Source: Bolinopsis microptera (Eukaryota > Ctenophora > Tentaculata > Lobata > Bolinopsidae). From it: a DNA stretch of 64,000 nt. Both the position numbers and the translations under genes were made by a program. Below are positions 51,501 through 63,203 of this stretch, piece after piece (positions within the stretch are counted from its first letter, which is position 1; the number at the start of each line of letters is the position of its first letter). The notes beneath the pieces are model-generated. The model was not told the origin of the DNA and made no database searches. It saw nothing but the letters and a program-made list of their open reading frames with translations. The stretch lies in assembly GCF_026151205.1 (NCBI RefSeq), contig NC_087072.1, positions 3,739,375 through 3,803,374 on the forward strand, written 5' to 3'.

Positions 51501-54500
51501 TTTATCATGTTTATTCTCAGTATAAAGTTACAAATTTTATAAATTTATGGAATTTTTTAATTATAAGTTAGCAGGTACTCTCCAGGTTTGGTGTTCAAAT
51601 GTTAACAAAACTACTCTGGTATTATTACGTATGACCAATAAGTAACTGTTTCCAGGTGCTGTCCCACAATCTGATAGACCAGGTGGTGATCGCTCTTACT
51701 AACCACCTCAACGAGTCACGTGTTGTAGAACCTGTGCTCTCTGCTCTCTACTCTCTCTGTGTTTATCATGGTCTCAGACAGGAGATAGACGAGACAGCGA
51801 TAGAGAACGTGATCACAAGAATAAGGGAGGCATATCCTCCAGAGAGTGATATTCACGAGAAAGCGGTGCTCACTGAGACCGAGCTCAAGTCTGATGATAA
51901 CTGCTTTGGTTTCATCGGAAAGTACGTACACACTGTTTCTATCTCCTGTTGTGTTTATCTTATTTTATTTAGAGTATGAGACAGAATTTGCTATTAATAT
52001 CATGCTAAGAATTGCATTTTATAAGCCATCATTTGCCACCTAATGCGAAGGAATATAACAAAGAGCTTTGTTCACAATTCAAGGTGGATCACGTGTGATG
52101 GATTCAGAGATCTGATTGGTCTTTCAGTTGCATTAAGTTTATGATGTATCATGTGATATAACACGTGAATTTTATTTCATCTCCATTAATACCATAACTC
52201 CGACAAACCAAATGTTACAACTATCTAAATTAAAGTTTCATCTCAGTTGGAGAAAAATGTCCCACGCGATATGGGGTGGTGGAGACACTGTTGTAGATGA
52301 CGAGCGACTGGATAAGACACCAGGAACCACAATACCCCAACAAGCCAAATCCGTTCTTTCAGCTAAAATCGAGGGTTATATCTCAAGAGCTTCCAGAAAA
52401 ACTACTCCGATGACGGTATAGAATATTATCAAAATTAATATTCATGTCAAACAAGTATAGCGGTACCTGCCATGAAATGATGGTCTTAACCTAAGTCTTG
52501 TAACCCAATGTCAATTTTGTCAGGTTGAAGTACAAGAAGCTCCACTGGGAAGCAAGTCCCCAAATGTATTGGGCGACACAGCTGAAGTGGATTTAGAAGC
52601 AGGAGTAGGGCCCTCAACTTCAGGAGCAGGATCACCAAGTGGCCCTGGACCCTCAGGCCTCTCCCTGCCACCCTCAGCTCAACCAACATCACAACCTACA
52701 TCACCTGCTGCCACTGGAACTCCAGCCCTGGTCCTGAAAACGCCAACTTCCGGGAAACCACCGAGCAGGACTCCAGCAGGATCTGCTGCCAAAACACCAG
52801 GATCAGGGAAACTGGTAACTCTGGCATCTCAACAGGGATCTAAACCAACTGAGGAGATAGGATCACCAACGAAAACACCAGGAGTGAAAAGCAAAACTCC
52901 AGGATCAAAAACGCCCCACGAAAGTGTTCATTCAAAACAAGCAACACCAGTCGCCCAGCCTTCTCCGATAAAGAGTAGTCCACGAAAACAGAGTCGAGCA
53001 GAAGCAGCCGAGGAAGTAATAGCTCGTAGTCAGGCCTCCCAACGTTCTGCACTACTCGTTACACCAGCTAAATCAAGCAAGTCTGTTGTAAGTGCTAAGG
53101 TTTCAAAACACGAAGCAGAAGAAGATAGGGGATCAGACCGATCCATTTCACCGAGTCAGAGATTTACTCCTAACAGAGGACTTACAGAAGCCGAAATATT
53201 CTAATTTAGACAACCTTCATAGGTATTTCAACGTTTAGTGTCATGAACAACTTCAGAAAAGAGCAAAACTCTTAATGTTGAAGATCACTGATCAGTATGC
53301 AAATTTTATCTAGATGAAGATAGATTAGCTGCCTGGTTACTTTAAAAGATGTTTTCAGAATTTGTCAAAGCCTTTGATATTTCTTTACCTTGTACAATGT
53401 GTATAAATCCCATAAATAAAGAGAACCTGAAGGAAAAACATACGAAATAGAAGTTAAACTTACTTTGTTTGAAAGAGCTGACATTTTAGCAGCATAGTAC
53501 TCGGCGTCAGCTTGGGATCTGCTTCGAGCAAGATTTGTGGAATCTAGGGATATATTAACGTTATTTAATTTAAGTCACTTATTAGGCTCTTTCAGTAGAA
53601 CTTATTGTATGTACATAATTTATGTATAAGTTGTATTATATAATATGCACTTTATGCGTTAAAGTGTCAAACATAGATTTGATCGATTTTTAGATTAACT
53701 TTAAGACCTTCTTAATACGCTTAAAAATAAAAATATTCGTCGTCACTGAAGTAACTGAAGTCCTGATAAAATGAAGTTACCTTCGATAACGGACATCTTC
53801 CTCTGGCTGTCTTTCTCCATGATCCTCTGACTGTACGTTATGTTGGCTACCTCCGCTTGTTTCTGAGCTTCAATGATGGCTCTCTTTCTTTCAGTTTCAG
53901 CCTCCTTCTCTATTACTTTCTGTTTCTCAGTTGCTATCAGTAACTTAGTTCTCTCTGCTTCCCTAAAATAAGAGTTTCGGTAAGATCTAATCCGGTCTAG
54001 TTGATACGTCTGATAAAAGATGCATGAAAAAGAACAGAATCATAATGCCAAGTTTTTGTACCATAGAAGTATAGCCAAGAATAGATGCATTATGTATAAT
54101 GTATTATACTGCAATACAATACTTTGTATTGTACTACTACTTCAATGACGTTTGAAAACGGTAGAATATGAAATATATTTGATAATAACTTACATGAGTT
54201 CGTAGTTTCGTCTGATTGCCTCAGGAATCTTAGGTTTAGTTACTCGGACGCCTACTATTTCCAGCCCTGGAGCTACTTGTATCAGATCCTTCTGTAGCGC
54301 TATCTTCAGATTCTCGTCTATCTGATCTATAAATAAATAACCATTACTAGATTTTTTACTTCGGGTATAATATTCGACTAGGAGTTCTATTGATCAAAAA
54401 TCAAACATTTATAATCTATAAAATATGATAATATTAAGAAATATTATCAGAGAAATGAAGGTTCTTACCGAATAGATCAATGTAGACTGAATGCAAGTTT

Positions 54501-55644
54501 TGAGTACTGCAGAACTGATTGACTTCGTGATGAACCTTGTCGAATATGAGCGGCTTGTCGTAATCAGCAGAAAAGTCACGTACCACGCTCAGAACTAAAG
54601 AGGGTTGCATTTTAAACACCCTTATCAGCAGATATGATAACTAATATTCACCTCATCTCAAATAAAATATAAGGAAGATTAATATTTATAACTCATAGTA
54701 TGACGGTCTGAAGCCCGTAACCTCAACCTGGCCTTACATTTATCAAAATACCTGTACCTGAATCACTCTTGAGTCGGTTGACAACCTCTATTCTATCGAA
54801 GTAGATCATGACACCGCCGCTGGTACCACAGGGGATGTCCTTCACTTCGTCAGTTTGTGTCGTTACCTCAGATAGTATATCAGGATAAGTATTGGGTTAC
54901 AAATATGGTAATATTGAAGATAAAAGTAGGTCACGTGTGAGTGTCACGTGTGAGTGTCACGTGTGTGTGCTTACCTGGACAGCTTTGGTACTGGTGATGA
55001 AAGGCATCATGAAGTGGTAACCAGGGGAGGCAGTGGTTTGCAACAAGGCCCCACCCTGTGGGAAACAGTAAGTTTACAGAGCAACTTGGGAATTGTTATC
55101 TTAGACGAACATTATAAATTCAGAAGGTGCCAATTCAACTGGGGTTGACACAACTTTTATTTAATTAGAGAAACAAAAAATGTAAGTAATGTAAGAAGCG
55201 CAAGAAGCGTAAGAAATAAGTACCCGATAATAAACGGCAACATTCCCCTCCTCGACCTTGTGGAGTGAGAACTGCATGAGCAGGGCACACACCACGATCA
55301 GTGCTATCAGCAGAGATCCTGATACGTTGTTACTGGGCCCTCCACCCGGCATGCCTGGTGTTGAGGTATTTCTGTTGAAACAAAACTAAAAGCAAAGTAT
55401 TCGGGAGAGAAAAGCTAGATGAAAGGTTGGTGAAAAGTGGTTAGAATCAGAGGGCTCAACAGTAACTAGTATTACAAAAGTGTTGAGACAAAAACTGATT
55501 ACTGAACACTGATTACTGAACATGATATTCGATACGATGAAACTGGACACGGGCAGTTCTGTACTAGTTTTCAATTAGTTTCAAACCTGTGAAATTAGGA
55601 GGCTGTGGGTTAGTAGGTTGAGGGGACTGCTCCGGCCCTGGCAT
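45517..55644 (-). CDS. ERLIN: Erlin (SPFH/prohibitin-domain ER lipid-raft protein)
   Basis: Erlins are type II ER membrane proteins that form large SPFH assemblies and mediate ER-associated degradation of activated IP3 receptors. Exons: 55587-55644, 55224-55354, 54975-55055, 54758-54866, 54469-54594, 54194-54326, 53781-53962, 53464-53543, 45517-45711. All phases agree and give 364 aa. A transmembrane anchor lies at about 34-48 ([13 protein letters not shown]). The SPFH domain follows ([75 protein letters not shown]), then a charged coiled coil ([16 protein letters not shown]). The last exon, [10 protein letters not shown]...SNVKLYFG, is the diagnostic erlin C-terminus and joins in phase 0 to LSNK. 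The last intron is 7752 bp and contains a whole gene on the other strand. The first exon is less certain; a start at 55352 is an alternative. Confidence 0.93.
45746..46099 (+). mobile_element. tRNA-derived SINE
   Basis: The head resembles a tRNA, with an A box TAGCGCAGTTGG at about 45753 and a B box GGTTCAAATCC at about 45795. The cloverleaf is imperfect (no good anticodon arm). A 280-bp unrelated body follows, ending in an A-run at 46091-46099. It lies in the last erlin intron, 34 bp from the last exon's acceptor. No clear target duplication. A functional tRNA gene is unlikely. Confidence 0.8.
46480..53204 (+). CDS. Armadillo-repeat protein with TP-rich N-terminus, nested in erlin
   Basis: Exons 46480-47467, 47645-47904, 48004-48317, 48616-48928, 49054-49211, 49354-49765, 50017-50190, 50385-50579, 50723-50878, 51012-51171, 51272-51366, 51656-51921, 52247-52415 and 52524-53204 stay in phase for 1446 aa. 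Residues about 70-155 hold five 16-residue repeats ([16 protein letters not shown]). Residues about 160-225 hold about 13 five-residue TPKA(A/E/T) repeats. Then comes a Ser/His/Gln-rich region, and armadillo/HEAT-like repeats at about 720-1150 ([42 protein letters not shown]). The C-terminus is again SP/TP-rich. Armadillo repeats form a protein-binding superhelix; no catalytic domain is seen and I cannot name the family. The many T-P-K sites suggest proline-directed phosphorylation (inference). The whole gene lies in the last intron of the minus-strand erlin gene. Confidence 0.9.
53415..53420 (+). terminator. Polyadenylation signal of the armadillo gene
   Basis: AATAAA 210 bp after the stop codon and 44 bp before the nearest erlin exon, so the nested transcript can end just short of that exon. 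Confidence 0.6.
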
Positions 55645-56823
55645 CAACTAGTACAGGTAAACGTGGTTAATATCAATATTAGATGGAACAAGTGTTAATA
55701 ACACTGTGTTAAATATGGTTAAAAACTTAAACCAAACGAGATGGATATCAGATATTATCTCCATAAACTGTGCAACAAATCATTGCTAAGTTTCGAAACC
55801 AAAATCAATAAACAATGATCGCAGTAAAGCTCAATATAGCTGCTGATAAGTTATGACTTGCCACTTGATTATATCATATAATATGTGTTTCATAAACACA
55901 GTATTAAATATGGTATTATTGGTTCTTCAGTCAACTGACATTGATGATGTAATGTAATATCAACAGATGTTTGTAACGATGATTATCTGACAGTGAAATT
56001 TGACCCTTGATTATACAATGCATACAATTATAATTATACGATAATGATATTATATCATAAATAATTATCATTACCGACACACTCAATTATTTGAAGAGCA
56101 GCAAAATTGAAATAATTTATAATATGAAACTCCGATAGTAAGAATCAAATTTCAGAAATTTTCTCAATAAAATGTATTCGATATCAAACCTCGTTACAAT
56201 CAGATATAAATTTATCAATGTGATAAAATACATGTATTTAATATATTATTGTGTACTTAATCACGCTCATTTAATTGAAATCAGGACAAGAAATACTGTG
56301 GATTAACTTGTGATGTAATATTCAAATTTTCATAAGACAATTGCAATACGAAATATTGCAATACGCAATCAACAAATAAAATCATATCTACTATCTAAAT
56401 TTTAATGCGACCAGAAATTTGTTTTTGTAAAAAGTCCCATCCTAAAAAACATGTAATTAACTGTATCAAAACATCTACAAATAAACAATAAAATTCATTA
56501 TCTATGCTTCAATAAAACGAACTATCAATCATTATATGTATGATGTAATCAACCACAATATGAATAAGGCCATTTTAATCAATAAAGTTAGCAGGATTAT
56601 ATTTAGTAAGAAGCAATTTTGTGCACCAATCTTGTGTAAAACTATCCGAATACCAGGATCACAGTGCAGTTTATTTGAAAGTTCTATATTCTGATATCAA
56701 CCAAGCGGGGCTTTAATAATCTGTAAATTGTCTTCGTTGGGCATTATAAACTGATATAAATCAAAAACTTGATACAAACACAGTAAACATGCACAAAATA
56801 TTTTGTTAACTCGTCTCCTATCA
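55645..56823. other. Erlin promoter side and P450 3' region
   Basis: Very AT-rich, with no ORF or repeat that I can support. Both neighbouring genes are on the minus strand, so it must contain the P450 3' UTR and the erlin upstream region. Confidence 0.4.
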
Positions 56824-59227
56824 TCAATATGATTCGCGAATTTTAAAATGAATAATAAGATCTTTTGCTAGTCTATTTGTGATCACTTGTTTTGTCGAAA
56901 TTTCACCCAAGTCGGTTCTATCGAAATCTACTGTGTACTTTCTGAGAATTGAGCTGATGAACACCTGAAATTGACAGAGCTGTAAGCAAGTAGGTAAAGT
57001 AGATGGTAAACAAAGATATACTGAATTTAATTACGTGACCGCCGGTCACTGACCGGATCAAGTTATAATTGCTTTACTATGATCCGACATTTGGCCTAAA
57101 ACAAATGTGCAACTTTGCATGAAATGGCGGATGTAGATTGTAGCTATTACAAAGGGTTAGATCAGGAGGCACGTATATTATAATGTTGGTACTCTTCTCC
57201 GACTCATTATTAAAGCACTGCTTTGCGTGCTCCAATAGCGAAAATGAGCTTATTTTTTAGAGTTGATCACTGAATACAATGCGCTTAATTTTCCGATTCC
57301 TACAGACCGTTTGCTAACTGTTAACCTTAAATTCGGCGGATTTTAGTAAAGTTGAGGATGCTGTCTCCTAACTTGTGCGCTGACCCTATTGCTCAGTTAC
57401 AGTGACGTTTGGGGTGATGAAAAGTTCGCATGCTGCCTGTTAAATTAGCAGCCCGGTTTTGGATGATGGTGACGATCAGGTGATTACAAGATCCTGTGTT
57501 GCTGTATGCACATTCCTAACGAGGTTATGTATATATCTGGTGAAACAGGGTATCCAAATTTTTGGGACATCGAATAATATATATCAAATAGTTACCTTTA
57601 TCTCAAGCAGGGCCAGTTTCTTGCCAATACAGCTGCGAGTGCCACCAGAAAATGGAATGTAACTGAAGGGGACAGGTGATTCATCCCATCTATCCGCTGA
57701 GAACTTTGAAGGATCCTTCCAGAACTTTTCGCTTTTCTGAAAACGTACATGTTTATAAGATGAACCTATCCAAATTATAGTTAACAAATACTGCAGACAT
57801 AAAATAACTGCAACTACTTGATGTTAAAAATTTAAACATAATAATAAAAGAGGTTGTGCAATTAACTAACCTGACACACTCAATGTTGATGTGAACTTTG
57901 GTGTTTCTTGGTATAAACTGATCACACAGGTTGAAACCCTTGGGACCAGTTTGACGAGTAACTGAAGAAACAATCGGGTGATATCTTAGTACTTCTTTGA
58001 TGAATTTGTCAAGATACTTCAGCTCGTTCACTTCCCTGTATTCTATAAACTCTCTTTCTCCAAATACCTGATAATAAATAGATTTAAATAATATAAAATT
58101 AGCAAATCCTTTGGATTAACGGTCACTTCTACTAAAGGCAAGTGATTCACTATCGATAATATCTGATCACTGACTGCTGATTAGTTATCACATATATATA
58201 TTATATATCAAAATAGAATGATGGTTTACAAAAAGTTTGCATAACGTTTGACTGTACTTACTTGCTGGATTTCATCCTCGATTTTAATTAAGGCAGCTTT
58301 GTCTCTCAACATTTCATAGAATGCAAAGTTTATTGTATGCATGGAAGTATCAATTCCGGCAAAGAAAAACATGATTAATTCATTTATCAGAAGGTCAATC
58401 CTCAGATTATCTCCTTCCATGTTTGTCTTGACAAGAGAACCAACACATGAGTTTAGATCAATTTCTTCAAAGTTTTGAGACAAAATGAAGTCTTTGAAGT
58501 ATGACTGAACATCATGAAGATCCTTCAGCACTTTTGCTTTTTCAGTTTTGAAATTCCATGGCATCCAGAAGGTATTCTTGTGACGGAACTTGACAGATAA
58601 GCCCATGAATATACTGGCGATTTTGTTAGTGTATGAATGAAATTCTTCTTTGTCTTCTATATTCATGATGAATAAAGCAATGACATGGGAAACATGTCGC
58701 TGCATTAAGTGGGCTATGTTTGTCCCTTCATCACAACCAATAGATTCAACTAAGTCAGATGCAACTTCTAAAAGTTTACTATAGCCTTTCTGCAGACCAG
58801 CTGTGTGAAAGTGGGGGTCTAATTCTTTTCTTTTAGTAGCCCAAGCCAGGGTACCAGGTTCAGTAAACAGTGATTTATCACCCAGTAGGTCAACACCGCA
58901 AAACTTGCTGAGATCATGTTCTTTGGGTTTTAGAAGAGTCACCGAACATAGGACATCTTTAATCTTTCTTGTATCAATCACATGTATGTGAACACGCCAA
59001 GAAGAAAAGAGTACAAAAACGTTATAGCCAGATTCTTTAGACCAACAAAGAAATGTTTCAATAAAAGGTCTTTTAGCTTTCACAAGTTCATATGCATGAG
59101 CCAAGAACACATTGGTATACTTTGGACAGTAGAACTGAGAATACCGTCTCCTTACTAGACATATATAAAGGACACTAAATCCAATAAGAAGAAGTAGGAG
59201 GACAGTGATAACAAAGAGAGTGATCAT
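56824..59227 (-). CDS. Cytochrome P450 monooxygenase
   Basis: A haem-thiolate monooxygenase, probably microsomal. Exons 58262-59227, 57871-58067, 57596-57731 and 56824-56964 give about 479 aa. An N-terminal signal anchor (LFVITVLLLLLIGFSVLYI) is present. The I-helix has AGIDTS (about 290-295), the oxygen-activation motif. The K-helix has EVLR (ExxR, about 347-350) and the DRW triad follows at about 401. The haem loop is FSGGTRSCIG with the ligand Cys at about 422. The exon 2-3 junction is the weak point: the obvious acceptor at 57736 breaks the frame, and a site 5 bp further in restores it but shortens the segment after INIECV by about two residues against the family. The CYP family is not assignable from sequence inspection. 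Substrate unknown. Confidence 0.9.
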
Positions 59228-60421
59228 CTATGAAACAGGTTTCTTAAAATCAGGGTTCTTGTTTGATGGATCTTAACACTGCGATTATCATTCCTCAGAA
59301 CCTAGCAATTTTTTTTTTTAATAAAAAAAACCCATGTAGCTGAGACACCTCACAGCAAGTAGACCAAAGTAGCTCTTGCTTGTGAACGATGCATCAACTA
59401 CCCGCCGAAGTGGTGGGTTGGGAGTCCCCTCCCCCTGGGATCATTCCGTCCGTAAAATTGTATAAAATTGTATTGAGTTTTAATACTTTCAACACTACTA
59501 TATAACAAATAATTTGAGATTATGTGACTGATTAAATGCTGAAGATAAAAGAAATATATTCATTTTGCTAAGATTATGTTTGCGTTTCATTGCTCAACAG
59601 CTGTTTGAAGGATCAAATTTAAGATAAAATTGTATACAATATAAAATAGTACAGTAAAATAATACCTAGCAATATGTAAGGACATTTTAATAAAATTCGA
59701 CATATAGTTTAGTAGAGCAATATTATTTATTCTTACTCTTAATATCACCACGATGTCAAAGGTAAATCGAAGTTGTAGCATCAATCATGCTCCATATAAT
59801 AATTTGCATTATTTTTTACATCTAGGTGATGTGATGCACAGTGCTGGCAAGCAAGACCATCGCCCGTTCTACCCCTTTACACAGTTACAATGATAAAAAT
59901 GTTTCAAACAATATACACATAATATAGCATTGACCCTTACTTACTCAATTTGTAGGCTCTAAATTTATATCTAGTTCTGATATTCTACCCCTTTACTAAT
60001 TTTTGTTCTTTTTTATTAAGACGCATCTAGTAGCAAAATACGTTTGTGTACTTTTATACGAAATTCGGTTCAAATTCGGTTAAATTGCCATATCTAAAAT
60101 TTATTTTGTGGTTTACATAAACAATAAACCCTACTCCTTATTTCAAATATTAGACCGTCGACGAGTCCAACTCGGCGCGCTTTTTGGTAGGTTATAATGT
60201 ATAAACCTACAAAACACTTGACGCATGATACTTGTCTTTTTAGTTTCTTAATTTCTTCGAAGTAGCGCGCGCTGCTATCTTCTTGAATATTGAAAAATGA
60301 AAGTGCTACTTTGCTACACGTTGTATACCTCTCGTGCACGCGGCCGGCGAGAGCCTTTTGCGGCTGGCCGGCCGCGCGCGCTTCGCGCGCACTCAAAAGG
60401 GGTTACAGCGTGTGTCAAGTG
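59228..60421. other. Non-coding upstream of P450
   Basis: About 60152-60198 matches 24864-24912. About 60330-60420 has GC-rich hairpins (CGCGCG-CTT-CGCGCG-like) and ends in GTGTGTCAAGTGTTG, which mirrors AACACTTGACGC at about 60214, suggesting an inserted element of about 200 bp. No gene recognised. Confidence 0.45.
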
Positions 60422-60552
60422 TTGTAGCGCGATGCACTACTGGGTCGTGCGCGCATCAAATAATGCTTCTCGCAACCAATCGGTAGATCGGCGAGATGCA
60501 CCACTGTGCCTCACCACTCACCGAGCTGCGAAGGATTGACATCGTGAATCAA
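60422..60552 (-). mobile_element. Miniature 9-bp-duplication family, longer copy
   Basis: TTGTAGCGCGATGCACTACTG ... GACATCGTGAATCAA (with the ends of the family) over 131 bp. No flanking duplication is evident, so its edges may have been altered. Confidence 0.7.
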
Positions 60553-60653
60553 ATACTAGCCCGGGCAACATTTCGAGAAGAATTAGCGGAGCGCGCTACT
60601 TCGAAGAAATTTAGACAAGTAACATCCGTCCGCGTCAAGCGCAATTATTGTTA

Positions 60654-60829
60654 TCTGGGGACCTCAGGCTATCATGTTCATAGAATAGAGATTCGGCGGA
60701 ATGACAGGCTGAGCGCGGCCTTGTCATACGTTGTATGACCCGCCGCGCACGAAGTGCGCGGCTCCCCCTGTAGCGTCGAAGACGCTACAGCGACCGTGGG
60801 GGTCACCACGTGATACAAGCGCGGCCCAG
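60654..60829. mobile_element. Tiny TA-flanked MITE, copy E, interrupted
   Basis: Same family as 11830-11898, but split by the hairpin element at 60721-60818 and its 8-bp duplication. Without them it would be 70 bp. Confidence 0.87.
60721..60818 (-). mobile_element. Multi-hairpin miniature transposon, copy 2
   Basis: 98 bp inserted in a MITE, flanked by GCGCGGCC at 60713-60720 and 60819-60826; MITE copy C shows the empty site. It is a run of hairpins: GTCATAC-GTT-GTATGAC, CCGCGCAC-GAA-GTGCGCGG, then TGTAGCGTC-GAA-GACGCTACA. It ends CACGTGATACAA. In reverse orientation it shares both termini and two hairpins with 6341-6492. Confidence 0.92.
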
Positions 60830-61067
60830 TAAAGTTGTTGTTAAGCTAGCATGTTACATCTTTAAATTATTCCTAATCATACATATCAACTTAATAACAC
60901 CAGAATGTGTGTGTGTCTGTGTGTGTGTCTGTGTGTAATTTCCAAACAGTTATACAAAAAAAACGGTAATAGTTACGGGACTGGTTTTTTTCGGTATAGT
61001 GCCGACAAAACTTTGATAAAGCCCATAGGAAATTTTTTTAAATCGGCCGGTGGTAAGTGGTTTAATT

Positions 61068-61182
61068 AAATCAATGATTCACGATGTCAATCCTTCGCAT
61101 CTCGCCGATCTGCATACCATCTGTGGTTGCGAGAAGCATTATTGGATGCGCGCGCGCGACCCAGTAGTGCATCGCGCTACAA
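61068..61182 (+). mobile_element. Miniature 9-bp-duplication family, copy in 11-bp repeats
   Basis: 115 bp ending CATCGCGCTACAA, 90% like 25002-25103, between GTGGTTTAATT repeats at 61057-61067 and 61183-61193. The left end carries a few extra bases (AAATCAA) compared with the other copies. Confidence 0.78.
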
Positions 61183-61258
61183 GTGGTTTAATTGATGGTT
61201 TTGTACCACAAATGTTACATAAAATTGCTTGAGCAGAACGGCAAGAGTTACGGGGCTT

Positions 61259-61405
<147 letters not shown>

Positions 61406-61523
61406 TGTGTAATATGTTATAGCTGCATTTAAGTAGCGTCATAATTGGATTAGCCCGGAAGATTCGCTGTAATGTTATACCTTAAGCTTATTAGGGGAGG
61501 GGGGACTGTTAGTGTTTGGGGTC

Positions 61524-61556
<33 letters not shown>

Positions 61557-61559
<3 letters not shown>

Positions 61560-63203
61560 ATACGACAATGTTATACGTGTTTTCAAATATAATATGCGGG
61601 TGTGGTGCGGAGTTAACAAGGGTTAATTTCTATAACGATTTAAATAAAAATAGAAAGCGGTTCAAGACGGGAGTGATGAGGTGTAATACTCGGTGTTCAG
61701 ACCTTATGATCATGGAGTGTGGTGCCTCATGGCTAATAATGACTTAATTATCCACAAGAAATAACTGATTATGAGATTATTGTTTAAGAAACTATTGGGT
61801 CACCTAATGCGGGTTTTGACCATTGACTCAGCGGGTAATTACTCCTACCCTTTTTAACTGCGGCAGTGAAATCCCGGCCGTAGGCCGGGTTACACTAGTA
61901 TTTGTAATAATTGGAATTGTTTTTTAAACTTAAATAAATTATTTCGGGATTACTACTATAATTGTGTACTCAATAAAGTAATTATCACTTTTGTATCCTT
62001 ATAAATATATCCTTGTTATGAAAAAATAAGAAACGAAATTTTCAAATTTACTCATTTAAAAGTTTTTACACATAACATTAAACAAAGTGAGTACAATTTC
62101 ATTCCTCTTGGGACTTTATAAATCACAGAACTTGCAAAGTTAAACAATTTGACATTGCACATTGTTGGCAACACTGTACCTTGTAACCAGTTTGATCAGC
62201 ACTCAAATGGAGTTTCATACAAGCGTGAGGCGGTTGTATCGGAAGCTTCGACATGAAAATTGGGATCTTAGCATTGATTTGACCACATTTTAACTGTTAA
62301 CAAGAACTATAAATGCAGATCTTTATATGTGGAAGCATTGTAGAGTCGATGATGCAAATATTGTTGAATTGCACCTTACTGCAACCAACATTAATAGGGT
62401 TTCAGCATTAACATTGCAATATACTTTCTTCAGTTCGGTTGATCGGGAGCTGCAAGCTTAATGTTTGCCGTATTGTCTTTTAATAATCGCACACAATGCC
62501 AATGGTAGGGTCGGTCAGTTGAATACTGATAAATCATAAAATAATCATTGCAAAAAACGGTCACTGGCGCAATAAATGTGGCCGCAATAAAGGGATTTAA
62601 CTTTACTCACAAAATATTGTTGTGCATAAAATCTTAATCGTACTTCTCAATTCATTATTAATTCTAAGTCATATTGAAGATGTGACGGGAAAATTAACCG
62701 TCTCGAAACACACTTTTTATGTCAGGCCTTAATAAGTTAAATAAAAGAGAATAACTCAACTGTACAATAGTAGAATCTAACCCAATAAATAAGGTGTGGT
62801 ACAATATCTTAATAAAAAAGTATAAACCCTGAAGTTCAGCGCCAAACCGGTAAAGAAGTAGACACTCGACAATAATCCTGTGCACCCAATAATTGTTCCT
62901 CTCAAGCACATTCTCTACGCGGTATAAAAGTCATCGATCAGAACTACCACAATATTGTTTAAACATTAAACTAAAACATATATCAGTACAAAATAATCTT
63001 CCAGTTTATTTATATTGTTGAATATTACATTCAATTTGTATTTTCAAGGAACTGAAACAATAAGAAATAAAACGTAAATATAACGTAGAAAACTAAAATT
63101 TCTCTTTCGGTAAAACGATCACCAAATCTACGATTACAGCAATATGCTCCCCGTTAAATCAAAAGAGACATGATCAATTAATGCCCTTCAATTGTCATCA
63201 CAA
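61557..63203. other. Non-coding, including the AN1 gene 3' region
   Basis: AT-rich, with no ORF that I support. The part nearest 63,203 is presumably the 3' UTR of the minus-strand AN1 gene. Confidence 0.4.
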
